From contig NC_017791.1 of assembly GCF_000252445.1 (NCBI RefSeq), positions 1 through 64,000 on the forward strand: a stretch of 64,000 nt of DNA, in the 5' to 3' direction. The notes beneath the pieces were generated by a model. The model did no database searches. It worked only from the letters and a program-made list of their open reading frames with translations, and was not told the origin of the DNA. This DNA is from Deinococcus gobiensis I-0. GTDB lineage: Bacteria > Deinococcota > Deinococci > Deinococcales > Deinococcaceae. Shown here piece by piece: positions 23,776 to 32,382 of this stretch (its first letter is position 1; every line of letters starts with the position of its first letter). The position numbers and the translations under genes were made by a program.

Positions 23776-25011
23776 GGTAATGCTCCAGGTTTGACTTCAA
23801 GCGGCGTTGCGAGCGTTTGCCGATGAAGTGAGTGTAGACCAAGGCGTGGCGTAGTCGAGCGCCGAATGACGGCGCTCGTGGTTGTACCAGCGGTGAAAGT
23901 CCGGCATGGCGGTCCGGACATCGGCCATGGACTGCCAGTCCTGGCGGAAGGCAAACTGATACTTGTAGGTCCGGTTGAGGCGTTCCAGGAGTCCGGTTCC
24001 CCCCGGCTGGGAGACCTTGCAGCGCACCCAGCTGCCGTATTTCAAACAGCTCTGTTGAAAGAGGTCACTGGTGAAATCACTGCCTCCATCGCTCTGCACC
24101 ACGAGAGTCTCGTGGGTGCCCCTGAGCACGCAGCACACCAACCGCTTCGTCAAGCGTCAGCTTGGCGAGGTGCATTGACAGGCTCCGGACCACCCGGCTG
24201 GCCAGGACTACCCGTGAAGGGACGTCCAGCACGAAGTAGATCCAGCAGACCCCATCGGGTAAGGAAAGACGGGTCGCGTCGATCTGCACCCGTCGACCTG
24301 CGGGCCAATCCTGTGGCGTGGAAACCTTCTCCGAAGGTTTCCGAGTTTTCCGTGGCAGCGGTGGGTGGAGATGCAACTCGCCCAAGGCCACGCGAATCTT
24401 GTGTAATCCAATCTCTTCGCCCTGGGCCTTGAATTCCTGGTACAGCAGCCGATACCCGGAGGTCGGGTGTTGCAGTGCCGCCTGGCGCACCTTCTCGTAC
24501 AGCGCATCACGGTGCTCTTGCCTGGCACAGCGCGTCGACGCGCTGTGCTGATGGTCCCGGAGCCGCCAGTACGGCACGCCGGCATACTGCGCGAACCGCC
24601 GCAGGCTGAGTTGGGGTCGGCTCTGCCAGAGAACGATCAGCTCGTCCAGTGTCAGAGCCGCCGCACTTTTCGCGAGATGTCGAGCTCCAGTTCCTTTTCC
24701 GCCAGGATGCGCTTTAGACGGTCATTCTCGCGTTCCAGGGTGGTGACACCCTGGGTCCTGTCGGTCGCCCGCGAGCCGGGCGCGTCCGGCTTCTAGGAAC
24801 TGAGTTTTCCAGGTATGGATCAGACTTTCGTTGACCCTGTGCTGACGGGCCGCTTCCGCGACCCCGAGATCTCCCCGCAGCACGCTCAGGACGATGGCTT
24901 CTTTGACGTCCGTGCTCCAGACTTTTCTCTGCTTTCCCATAGTGATCTCCAGTCTGCTCGTCCCTCGCATCACAAGGGTCAGGTTCTGGAAGTCATCTCT
25001 GGAGCATTACC
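23776..25011 (-). mobile_element. IS3-family insertion sequence (1236 bp)
   Basis: The inverted ends are GGTAATGCTCCAG, 3 variable bases, then TGACTTC(A/C)AG on both sides, about 26 bp. A 4-bp direct repeat AGGT flanks it (23772-23775 and 25012-25015). It encodes IS3-type orfA and orfB on the minus strand, both frameshifted. Confidence 0.88.
23797..24940 (-). pseudogene. IS3-family transposase orfA/orfB, two frameshifts
   Basis: OrfA starts at 24940 (MGKQRKVWSTDVKEAIVLS) with an HTH (VAEAARQHRVNESLIHTWK). An extra C near 24753 breaks it; the correct frame would continue VTTLERENDRLKRIL. OrfB has D (QIDATRLSLP), D (VVQSDGGSDFTS) and E (LLERLNRTYK), but one extra base after HPRD near 24118 separates the first D from the rest. 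The element cannot move without help. Confidence 0.85.
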
Positions 25012-25237
25012 AGGTCAAGCGCAACCTCGCGGCGGCCGGCCAGCAGCTCCACTCGGCATACACGACGGGGAACGAGCGGCTCAGCTGCGTGTTCTGCGTG
25101 TTCGCCAGGCGTGGAGATCTGATCAACGGTGCGCGCCAGCACCCGGAGTTGTACCGGGAGCATGTGGAGCTGGAGCGGGAAACGGGGTACACCCTGCACA
25201 TGAGCCAGCGCAGCCTCCCAGAAATCACGGGGATCAA

Positions 25238-25705
25238 ATGAGCGCTGGAGCTTCCAGTCACCTGGGCAAGCAGCAGTCCGAATGGGCGGTCAGTCCGCTG
25301 CCGGAAGCGGCGTCCTTACCGGCCCGCTGGGACCAGCGGTTCGGGCCGGCCACGGAGCACGCACCGCCGGCCCGAACCGCGGCGCTCTGGGCGGGGCGTG
25401 AGGCCGCGCTTGCCGAGCTCCAGGGCCATCCTGCTCTCGTGGAGCGCATCTGTGAGACCTATGCGCGTTTCCGTGCGGCCCAGGACCGGACGGTTCGCGG
25501 GGCGCGGCATCAGCAAGTCTCTGCGCTGGCCGAGGCACGTGAGCACTTCTTCGAGGCGTGCGTCCTGGCTCAGCCCATCGTGGCCGGTCACCTCCCGCAC
25601 GCCTGGGTCTGGGACAGTGTGCGGTTCATCGTCATTCAGGTGAGTGAGAAGCCGTCTGGGAAGCGCGCCTCTCGCGTGGTGCAGGGGCCGCCCGACGCAG
25701 GTTAG
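25238..25705 (+). CDS. Unknown helical protein, 155 residues
   Basis: The ATG overlaps the stop of the interrupted reductase gene (ATGA). Two long helices are predicted from the sequence (AALAELQGHPALVERICETY; ARHQQVSALAEAREHFFEAC). No known family. It is the last gene of the main block. The 180 bp after it hold nothing I can identify. Confidence 0.6.
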   Translation: MSAGASSHLGKQQSEWAVSPLPEAASLPARWDQRFGPATEHAPPARTAALWAGREAALAELQGHPALVERICETYARFRAAQDRTVRGARHQQVSALAEAREHFFEACVLAQPIVAGHLPHAWVWDSVRFIVIQVSEKPSGKRASRVVQGPPDAG

Positions 25706-25886
25706 GAGACTGCGACCTGACGACAGCCTCTAGCAGGACTTTATCACTTTGGATGAATACCCAGGAGGCATCTGCGCCGACCTCTGATGCCTACACTCAA
25801 GTACGTGCACTCGCCTGCTCAGCGAAAGGGCCAAGTCATTCAGGTGAAAGGGCAAGCTACAGTACCCTTACCCCTCTTCCCAGTGC

Positions 25887-26987
25887 TTAAATTTCAGGCA
25901 AGTCACTTTGACTACGAGGTTCAGGAATGGGCTCGTCGTTGTGCTCGCGGCGGAAGTCGGCCGACATGCGATAGGCCGCGCGGCGGGCACGCATGACATT
26001 GCCCAACGGGCGGTGCGCAGCCTGGGCGTGCCAGGGATTGAAGCTCGCACGGTCGTCGCCGTACACGAGCTTGTTGGGACGGGCGCTGTCCTGCGCCGCA
26101 ATGCGGATACGGGCCACTGGTAGGAAGGGGCTGAGCGACTCGTCCCACAACACCGAGGCGTCCTCAATAGGCATCTTCTTCTCATCGACCGAGAGTTGCA
26201 CCCTTAGCTCCCACTCGCCGCCCTCCTGGGCGATCACAGCCGCGATATTGTCACGCAGGGCGTCGATCTCGCCCAGCACCTTGATGGGCTGCCCCTTCAG
26301 GCGCCGCAGGTGGGCCGAGACGGGGGCCAGCGACAGCTTGCCCACGTAGTCGCCCCAGCGGTGCGGCAGCTGGGTGTAGAAGGTCTCGCCCAGCGGGTGC
26401 GTATAGGGATGTCCACCAAGCTGGCGCAGCATGGGCGAGAGCTTGCCCTTGCCCCCCGTGAGACTGTCGGCCACCCGCGCGCCCAGGGACGCTGCCACCT
26501 TGATCTCCTCGGGAGCGTTCACGGTGAGTTGGATGGGCTTCTGCCCCTTCATGAAGCCGGCGGCGTCCTTCTGCCCAAACTCGGGTGAATTTAGAAACAC
26601 GAAGTCCTGCGTGACCTCGCCCGCGTGCCCGTCCACCATCTCGGCCCCCTCGGGCCCCACGATCTTGAGGGCCAGCCCACGCGGCGTGGACACCGTGTCT
26701 GGCAGGATGTCGCCGGGCGGCGTTGAAAAGCGCATGACCACCGGGTAGCGGCCGGGGCGGGCGAACAGCCCCTGGGCCAGGCGTTCCGGCAGGCCCTCGT
26801 AGACCTCCAGCTCGCCGACGAGCAGGCCGTGGCCCTTGCTGTGCACGCTGCGGACCGCGTGGCGGTAGCGGGTGTTCATGGCCTCGCTGAAGCCGCGCAT
26901 CATGTCGGTCAGCCGGGCCATCGTCTCGGCCTCGCCGGGCTGGATCTGCTCCAGATCGTCGCGGTAACGCACATATTCGGAGGACAT
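25887..26987 (-). CDS. Catalase-family haem protein
   Basis: This is a 366-residue protein of the short catalase-related family rather than classical KatA. The N-terminal RAVHSKGHG-like segment (RSVHSKGHGLLVGELEVYEG) places the distal His. RYPVVMRFSTPPGDILPD and STPRGLALKIVG form the haem-pocket core, and QDFVFLNSPEF follows. A proximal Tyr motif of true catalases is not obvious, so peroxidase or fatty-acid chemistry is possible. I chose ATG 26987 (MSSEYVRY); the longer frame from 27032 adds an unlikely leader. There is no palindrome upstream, so it is cargo. Confidence 0.78.
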   Translation of the reverse strand: MSSEYVRYRDDLEQIQPGEAETMARLTDMMRGFSEAMNTRYRHAVRSVHSKGHGLLVGELEVYEGLPERLAQGLFARPGRYPVVMRFSTPPGDILPDTVSTPRGLALKIVGPEGAEMVDGHAGEVTQDFVFLNSPEFGQKDAAGFMKGQKPIQLTVNAPEEIKVAASLGARVADSLTGGKGKLSPMLRQLGGHPYTHPLGETFYTQLPHRWGDYVGKLSLAPVSAHLRRLKGQPIKVLGEIDALRDNIAAVIAQEGGEWELRVQLSVDEKKMPIEDASVLWDESLSPFLPVARIRIAAQDSARPNKLVYGDDRASFNPWHAQAAHRPLGNVMRARRAAYRMSADFRREHNDEPIPEPRSQSDLPEI

Positions 26988-27084
26988 ACGATAGGTTATC
27001 CATTCGTACAGTTGGCCTGGGAGGCCGCCCACTTGACCGACTGTTTACATGTGAAGTGATTCAATGGTGAACTTAGGTATTGCC

Positions 27085-27235
27085 TTGTGCATGGCAGGAT
27101 GAGTAGACGTGCTGGGCCAGAAATTTTGCGTTTTTGCCGACAACTGCAGCAAGTGGCTGGGAGAGCACTTGCACTAAAGAGTAAGCAGCTCACGCCGTGA
27201 GCTGCTCGCCAATGTCTGACCTGAACTGAGCTAAA
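27085..27235. mobile_element. Remnant of an IS end
   Basis: The stretch shares GTGCTGGSCSAGAAATT, GCGTTTTT and a hairpin of the type AGCAGCTCACG/CGTGAGCTGCT with the IS ends at 54719-54860 and 55640-55715. No transposase frame is left here. Confidence 0.55.
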
Positions 27236-27260
27236 AAACCCGCTGGCAGCGACCAGCGGG
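27232..27260 (-). terminator. Intrinsic terminator of the adh gene
   Basis: On the minus strand CCCGCTGG, 6-nt loop, CCAGCGGG is followed directly by TTTTTT. It lies 18 nt past the stop of the dehydrogenase. Confidence 0.9.
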
Positions 27261-27277
27261 CATATGCGGCGCGGCAC

Positions 27278-28402
27278 TCAGTCGGCCGCGTTCCTGTCCT
27301 TTTTCAGCGAGGCCATGTCGATCACGGCGCGGTAGTGGATCTCCTCCCCGAGCATGCGCTCGAAGGCCCCGTTGATGTCCTGGATGTCGATCATCTCGAC
27401 CTGCGCCGTGATGCCGTGCTGGCCGCACAGGTCCAGGACCTCCTGCGTCTCGGCGAGGCTGCCGATCAGCGAGCCCGCGATGCCCACGCGCTGCGTCGCC
27501 ATGAGCATGTTGTTCGGCGGCTCCAGCTTTTCGAGCGCACCAACCAGAACCATCTGCCCGTCGTGCTTGAGGCACTGGAGGTAGGGATTCACGTCGTGGC
27601 CGACCGGAATGGTGTCGAGGATGAAGTCGAGGCTGCCCTTCAGGGCCTTCATGGCGTCCTCGTCGGTCGAGACGACCGAGGCTTTGGCGCCCAGGTGGCC
27701 GGCGTCCTTGGCCTTTTCCGGCTTGGTGGTGAAGACCGTCACGTCGGCCCCCAGCGCACTGGCGATCTGCACGGCCATGTGGCCTAGGCCGCCCAGCGCC
27801 ACGACGCCCACCTTCATGCCGGCCTTCACGCCCCAGTGCTTCATGGGCGAGTAGGTGGTCACGCCCGCGCACAGGATCGGCGCGACCCCCTTGAGGTCGA
27901 GGTTGTCGGGGATACGCAGCACGAACCCCTCGGTCACGACGATGTGGTCCGAGTACCCGCCGAAGGTGTTGCTGCCGTCGGGTTTGAAGGGGCCGTTGTA
28001 GGTGGCGAGCCAGCCATTCTCGCAGTACTGCTCCTCGCCCTTCTGGCACGAGTCGCAGTGCTGACAGCTGTCCACCATGCACCCGACGCCTGCGAGGTCG
28101 CCCACCTTGAACTTCGTGACCTCGGCGCCCACGGCCGAGACGCGCCCGACGATCTCGTGACCGGGGATGCAGGGCCAGACCGTGTTTTCCCAGTCGTCGC
28201 GCACCTGATGCAGGTCCGAGTGGCACACACCGCAGTACAGGATCTCGATCTGCACGTCGCTGGGGCCGGGCACGCGGCGCTCGAAGTGCATGGGCGTGAG
28301 GAGAGAGGTCTTGTCGGCGGCGCCGTAGCCGGTGGCGGGGGTGCCCTGGGCCTTGGTGCCGTCGGGCTGGACTTCGACTTCACGGGGATAATGCTGGGTC
28401 AT
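27278..28402 (-). CDS. Zinc-dependent alcohol dehydrogenase (CAD type)
   Basis: This is a 374-residue medium-chain dehydrogenase. Catalytic zinc ligands are in YCGVCHSDLHQ and GHEIVGRV. The structural-zinc cysteines are in the run SCQHCDSCQKGEEQYC, and the cofactor loop is VALGGLGHMAVQIA. This is the cinnamyl-alcohol/YahK-type NADP-dependent aldehyde reductase group. The ATG at 28402 has AGGAG 6 nt upstream; the longer frame would start in the leader. It is preceded by about 380 bp (28403-28784) in which I see no convincing gene. Confidence 0.9.
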   Translation of the reverse strand: MTQHYPREVEVQPDGTKAQGTPATGYGAADKTSLLTPMHFERRVPGPSDVQIEILYCGVCHSDLHQVRDDWENTVWPCIPGHEIVGRVSAVGAEVTKFKVGDLAGVGCMVDSCQHCDSCQKGEEQYCENGWLATYNGPFKPDGSNTFGGYSDHIVVTEGFVLRIPDNLDLKGVAPILCAGVTTYSPMKHWGVKAGMKVGVVALGGLGHMAVQIASALGADVTVFTTKPEKAKDAGHLGAKASVVSTDEDAMKALKGSLDFILDTIPVGHDVNPYLQCLKHDGQMVLVGALEKLEPPNNMLMATQRVGIAGSLIGSLAETQEVLDLCGQHGITAQVEMIDIQDINGAFERMLGEEIHYRAVIDMASLKKDRNAAD

Positions 28403-28784
28403 GGACGCTCCTGTGTGCAGAGAAAGGTTGAAGACCTGAATGGACGAACAGGCTTCACTGTAGGCAGCGCTTGGCATCCCCGGCTGGGAGAATCTTAAAC
28501 ATCGAATTTATCTGGAGCTGACTGAGCGCAAGTCTACGGGCCGCCGCACTGAGATGGCGATGATTAGCCCATCACGTCACACTGGTGCTGTTCACCATGC
28601 TGTTTTGGCGAACTTGTGACTCGCGACTAGCGTCACAGCGCTGGTCGTGGCATTGCCAAAAGTATGGAGAGAAGCGAACTGAATGCTGGAAAATGTTCGG
28701 TTTGGTCAGTGTCCACATTACGGCGAACGGGTCCGCAAAGCATCGCGACAATCCAGCAGCGAAGTAACAAAGTCCTGCTAGGCT

Positions 28785-28803
28785 TGGCCCCCAGGTGGGG
28801 GCC
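28785..28803 (+). promoter_or_regulatory. Pre-start palindrome 16 (displaced block)
   Basis: TTGGCCCCC, AGG loop, TGGGGGCC, ending 10 nt before ATG 28814. It shows that the two genes after it belong to the PRTRC-type block, although catalase and adh lie between. Confidence 0.72.
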
Positions 28804-28813
28804 GTGTTCGCCT

Positions 28814-29104
28814 ATGCAGTTCTTCCGACGCTCCACGCCACTTCAGGGCCCCCAGCGCGCCCTGGGCTGCACGCTCGAATGCCGGACCCACCCGGACGGC
28901 CAGACCTTCTTCCTCCGGGGCTTTCTGCCGGGGTGCAGCTATGTGACCGGCGTGCTCCAGGCGGTGCCGGACCTTCAGGTGCTCTGGTTGCGGGACGCCT
29001 GGTGGAGTGCGCTGTCACCAGCCCGCCAGGCGCAGGTGCTGGCGCAGCTGGGCAAGTTGCCTGTGCAGCTTCCGGAGGACGGCCTCTATGTCCTCGGCGA
29101 GTGA
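28814..29104 (+). CDS. Unknown protein, 96 residues
   Basis: This is an unrecognised protein (LGCTLECRTHPDGQTFFLRG; LQVLWLRDAWWSALSPARQA). The palindrome supports the start. Codon use matches the 6-25 kb block. Its 3' end overlaps the next gene by 17 bp. Confidence 0.6.
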   Translation: MQFFRRSTPLQGPQRALGCTLECRTHPDGQTFFLRGFLPGCSYVTGVLQAVPDLQVLWLRDAWWSALSPARQAQVLAQLGKLPVQLPEDGLYVLGE

Positions 29105-29270
29105 GGCCTATGCGGGCATCATGCCCCTCTTGCGGCTCAATCAGCGGCCACCCCTGACCGTCCTGAGCGCTAGCCTGGGCCAGGATTCGGCCATGCTCGC
29201 GACCCTGTGCTTGGAAGACAAAGCATTCCAGCGGCACTACGTTTTTGGCGGCACAGTGCCGATTAGCTGA
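29088..29270 (+). pseudogene. Truncated second PAPS reductase-type protein
   Basis: This 60-residue start of an ATP-pyrophosphatase-fold protein has TVLSASLGQDSAMLATLCL, the SxGxDS phosphate loop, followed by HYVFGG. It then ends abruptly at TGA where the ars segment begins (DUF6428 gene, opposite strand, 29263). The remaining 150 or more residues are gone, so the junction at about 29255-29270 is a deletion or insertion boundary. Confidence 0.7.
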
Positions 29271-29814
29271 GGAGGATGGGCGCCTGGGGCGCACAACAGC
29301 CGGATTCGGGAGCGCACTCTTCTGCGGAAGCTTCAGCAGGCAGACCACACGCCGCTCCAGCCTTGCACTGCACCCCCGGGGTGCTGAGGTGCACCACGAT
29401 CTGCTCAGAGGCGATCTCCACGTGGGTAACGTGATACTGCATTGCAGGCTGTGCCGCGTTGCCATATTCGAAGCGAATTTCTGCGTCCGGGCGAACGGGG
29501 ATGTGCTTGACCACGCGATCGTAAATGGCCAGGAATTTCCGATTCGTCATGAAGCCGGCCTTCGCCTCCTCCGCACTGCCATCCATCAGTTGAACGACGG
29601 TCTCACGCCAAGTGTTGGCTTTGCCGCCGCAGTCCATCGCCTCAATGGTGACGGCCTTGACCTCCGTCACGTGATACCCCGCCGGCACCAGCACCGTGCC
29701 ATGCAGATGAAACTGGAGGGGACGCTGTGGCAGGGTCCGCAGCGCAGAAATCACCGCTTCGGTGGAGGTTTGTTCGGTGAGGCCAGGGATTACAGAGGAG
29801 AGCGATTGCGTCAT
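29263..29814 (-). CDS. DUF6428-type protein of arsenic clusters
   Basis: This is a 183-residue protein. The body reads [20 protein letters not shown], then [18 protein letters not shown], and near the end [16 protein letters not shown]. The C-terminus is Cys-rich ([18 protein letters not shown]), suggesting metalloid binding. Proteins of this type sit next to arsR; here an ArsR lies just upstream on the same strand. The exact role is unknown. Confidence 0.65.
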   Translation of the reverse strand: MTQSLSSVIPGLTEQTSTEAVISALRTLPQRPLQFHLHGTVLVPAGYHVTEVKAVTIEAMDCGGKANTWRETVVQLMDGSAEEAKAGFMTNRKFLAIYDRVVKHIPVRPDAEIRFEYGNAAQPAMQYHVTHVEIASEQIVVHLSTPGVQCKAGAACGLPAEASAEECAPESGCCAPQAPILLS

Positions 29815-29987
29815 GTTCCAACTCCTTTATCGACGTTCTTCGATGAATAGAAGGCGGTGAGTCGGCGGACGGCGGAACTCCTTATGGCCAGCTGGACTGT
29901 TCGCAGGTATCCTGTGAGGCTTCGTCGCCCCGTACAGGGTCGATACTTTTGAGAGCGATCAGGCGAGGCCTTCCAGAGCGAGGAGAC

Positions 29988-30314
29988 TTACACAGCCGCT
30001 TGCCGGGCGACAGGCACGTGGACAAGCAACGCCTGTAGTGCCGTTCCTGCGACCTGCAGGCCCCGCTCACTCAGGGTGTAATAGGTCCATCGTCCGCGTT
30101 TCTCGGCGGTGACGAAGCCCGTGTCGACCAGGATTTTCATGTGATGGCTGGTGGTGGCCTGACTGAGTCCCAGCCACTCCTGCACGTCGCAGGTGCAGAT
30201 GCCCTGCCCGGTCGAGCAGCATCCCGCGTCCGCGGTCGCCAGAAAGTGTAGGGCCTTGAGACGGTGGACATCACCCAGCGCCTTGAACACCGCTGCCGTC
30301 CCATCGAAATCCAT
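29988..30314 (-). CDS. arsR: ArsR/SmtB-family metalloregulator
   Basis: This is a 108-residue winged helix ([52 protein letters not shown]). Residues 31-42 contain a cysteine cluster ([11 protein letters not shown]) that can bind arsenite or a heavy metal. It probably represses itself and the DUF6428 gene downstream. The 173 bp after its stop, before that gene, are non-coding. Confidence 0.88.
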   Translation of the reverse strand: MDFDGTAAVFKALGDVHRLKALHFLATADAGCCSTGQGICTCDVQEWLGLSQATTSHHMKILVDTGFVTAEKRGRWTYYTLSERGLQVAGTALQALLVHVPVARQAAV

Positions 30315-30370
30315 AGATGTATACTAGAGACTACATCGAAAAATATCAATACGTCAGCGAGAGAGCCCGT

Positions 30371-30817
30371 CTACTCCCTCAGCACCCGTCCCATCACTAT
30401 TGCCGATGCTGGACATCCCTCCTGCACCAGCGGCGAACGCTGCACAGCTTCCGGCAGCTCTGACCAGGGAATCTGGGCAAAGTCCCACCGCTCAAACCAC
30501 GCTGCCGCTGTCGTGGTCAGCAGCACGAGCGTCTCTATTCGCTGCTGCGCCGCACGGTCAAGCGTCGCGTGCAGCAGCGCCTCCCCATACCCCATGCCTC
30601 GGTAGTCAGAGTGCACCACCACCGAGCGCACCATCCCGACCGACCCATAGTGTTCCAGCCCGGCCAGGCCCACGACCTTGCCCCCCTCTTCGGCGACGAT
30701 GAACCCCATCAAGTCGTCGGGGAGGCCCACCAAGGGCAATCCAGCCGCGCGCAATAACGCCACCCCTCTCGGCCGATCTGCGGGCTGCGCGTCCCGGAGG
30801 GTCAGGTCAAGCTGCAC
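30371..30817 (-). CDS. arsN2: Arsenic-linked GNAT acetyltransferase, ArsN2 type
   Basis: This is a 148-residue GNAT protein. Acetyl-CoA loop: SVVVHSDYRGMGYGEALLHA; the end reads CPASAIVMGR, the Cys-containing tail typical of ArsN2. The start is GTG 30817, inside the 3' end of the MarR gene (16-bp overlap), so the two are an operon. ArsN2 is associated with tolerance to arsenic species in other bacteria. Confidence 0.8.
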   Translation of the reverse strand: MQLDLTLRDAQPADRPRGVALLRAAGLPLVGLPDDLMGFIVAEEGGKVVGLAGLEHYGSVGMVRSVVVHSDYRGMGYGEALLHATLDRAAQQRIETLVLLTTTAAAWFERWDFAQIPWSELPEAVQRSPLVQEGCPASAIVMGRVLRE

Positions 30818-31260
30818 GTCGCGTTCTCCTGAGCGGCTGTCTCCATTTCCAGCGCCTCAACCAGCAGTTCCAGCGCCCGCAAGACACCGGCCTGCTCGTC
30901 TGCCGGCACCCGGTCCAGGAGGCGAGCCGACTGATGGGACAGCTTCCCGTTCAAGGCCTGCGCCTGTGCCTGCCCCTGCTCCGTCAGGGTCAGGGCCACG
31001 GTCCGCCGATCCAGCGCCTGGGACTGTTTGTGGACCAGACCGTCCCGGACCAGCGCCTCGATATTCCGACTCATCCAGGCCTTGTCCGTCCCCAACTGGC
31101 GGGAGACTTCCGCGAGTGTCAGGGTCCCTTCTCTCTCTAGAAGCGTGAGGATCTGACACCGTGCCAGGCTCTGTAGACCGCACGCATTCGCCGTTCGTTG
31201 TTGCAAGACCGTATGGAGGCGGGTCATGCGCCGGAGAAGTCCCGTCGGGTCCTGAGTCAT
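30802..31260 (-). CDS. MarR-family regulator
   Basis: This is a 152-residue MarR protein with HTH TLAEVSRQLGTDKAWMSRNI and wing DRRTVALTLTEQGQ. ATG 31260 (MTQDPTG) was chosen because AAAGGAG lies a few bases upstream. It is divergent from the acetyltransferase at 31352; two operator-like repeats lie between. Confidence 0.87.
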   Translation of the reverse strand: MTQDPTGLLRRMTRLHTVLQQRTANACGLQSLARCQILTLLEREGTLTLAEVSRQLGTDKAWMSRNIEALVRDGLVHKQSQALDRRTVALTLTEQGQAQAQALNGKLSHQSARLLDRVPADEQAGVLRALELLVEALEMETAAQENATCSLT

Positions 31261-31273
31261 TGGTACTCCTTTC

Positions 31274-31336
31274 GTTGTACTTGACAACGATCTGCCAAAA
31301 CCGTACTTCTGAGGGCGTGTCGTTGTCAACGGCAAC
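31274..31336. promoter_or_regulatory. Two MarR-type operators
   Basis: GTTGTACTTGACAAC (31274-31288) and GTTGTCAACGGCAAC (31322-31336) are inverted repeats. Each is followed by GATCTG, and they start 48 bp apart in the divergent region. The first overlaps the MarR gene's own start region; the second lies 15 bp before the ATG at 31352. Confidence 0.68.
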
Positions 31337-31351
31337 GATCTGGAGGTCACT

Positions 31352-31837
31352 ATGGTCCTGAACGAATCCCGTCCTGCCCGCCCCGACGATGCCCCGGAAA
31401 TCGCCCGTATCTACACCCAGGGCATCGAAGATCGCAGCAGCACGTTCGAGACTCGCCCACGTACGGCAGATGACATCGCCCCCTGGTTTGACGGCCAGCA
31501 CCCCATCGTCGTCGTGGAACGGCAAGGACAGGTCATCGCGTTCGCCAGCACCAGTCTGTACCGGCCGCGCGAGTGCTACGCCGGCATTGCCGAATTCAGT
31601 GTGTATGTTGACCGTGCTGCCCGGGGGACGGGTGCCGGGAAGGCGGCCATGCAGGCCCTCCTGGCGGACGCGCAGGCGGCTGGGTACTGGAAACTGCTTT
31701 CACGGGTCTTTCCGGAGAACATCGGGAGCCGAAAGCTCCTGATGTCCCTGGGTTTCCGTGAGGTCGGCCTCTACGAGCGGCACGGTCAACTCGACGGCCT
31801 CTGGAAGGACGTCGTGATCGTCGAAAAACTGCTGTGA
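31352..31837 (+). CDS. GNAT acetyltransferase, ArsN1/phosphinothricin type
   Basis: This is a 161-residue protein of the phosphinothricin-acetyltransferase-like group (DAPEIARIYTQGIEDRSSTF; EFSVYVDRAARGTGAGKAAM; SRVFPENIGSRKLLMSLGF). Members in ars clusters are called ArsN1. It is divergent from marR and carries the operators upstream, so it is probably induced together with marR-arsN2. Confidence 0.82.
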   Translation: MVLNESRPARPDDAPEIARIYTQGIEDRSSTFETRPRTADDIAPWFDGQHPIVVVERQGQVIAFASTSLYRPRECYAGIAEFSVYVDRAARGTGAGKAAMQALLADAQAAGYWKLLSRVFPENIGSRKLLMSLGFREVGLYERHGQLDGLWKDVVIVEKLL

Positions 31838-32382
31838 TTCCGGCCCGCCTGTGTTCGAATGAGGTATGGCTCGTGCCACCCGGACGCTCAATCCCCTGCA
31901 CTTCGAAGATCTGGAACCTCACCGCTTCGAGGATCTGGTGCGGCAGTTGGCCTATGAGTATCGGCCTTGGACCAGTATCGAAGCCACCGGCCGAGGCGGC
32001 GCCGACGATGGCATCGATATCCGGGCCTTCGAACCAGGCAGCGCACCGCTCACGGAAGATGGAGATGAGGAAGACGGCTTTGCTCCCATCACCCCAGGAC
32101 GCCTATGGATCATCCAGTGTAAGCGGGAGAAACGCATCGGCCCTGCACAAGTCCGGCGCTATGTAGAGGAAAGTGTGCGGGGGCCAGACGTGCCCTACGG
32201 CTTCATCCTCGCGGCGGCCTGCGACTTTAGCAAGAAAGGCTATGACGCCTTCCGGCTGGCACTTCTTGGGACGGGCGTGCAGGAGTTTCATCTCTGGGGA
32301 AAGGCCGAGCTGGAAGATATGCTTTTCCAGCCAAAAAATGATCATCTGCTGTTCGCTTACTTCGGTATCAGTCTGCAGACTA

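Larger units (their letters stand above)
23186..25241 (+). pseudogene. PAPS reductase-family gene interrupted by an IS
   Basis: The first part (23186-23775) has the ATP-pyrophosphatase loop in NHSGGKDSQCS near residue 40. The end part (25016-25241) carries the CVFC segment (NERLSCVFCVFARRGDL) of phage/plasmid-type phosphoadenosine phosphosulfate reductase relatives. Removing the IS and one copy of the AGGT duplication restores one frame of 272 codons reading ...LSTEEVKRNLAAAG... Such enzymes are often DNA- or defence-related sulfur or nucleotide enzymes when plasmid-borne. It is inactive as it stands. Confidence 0.85.

Noticed and set aside
25887..26987. Classical haem catalase (KatA/KatE)
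   Set aside because: The protein is only about 366 residues and lacks the usual RxxxY proximal motif; only the family fold is supported.
28585..28767. Frame of 60 codons (HCQKYGEKRTECW...) as an IS1-like fragment
   Set aside because: Too short and no supporting ends or catalytic motif; left unassigned.
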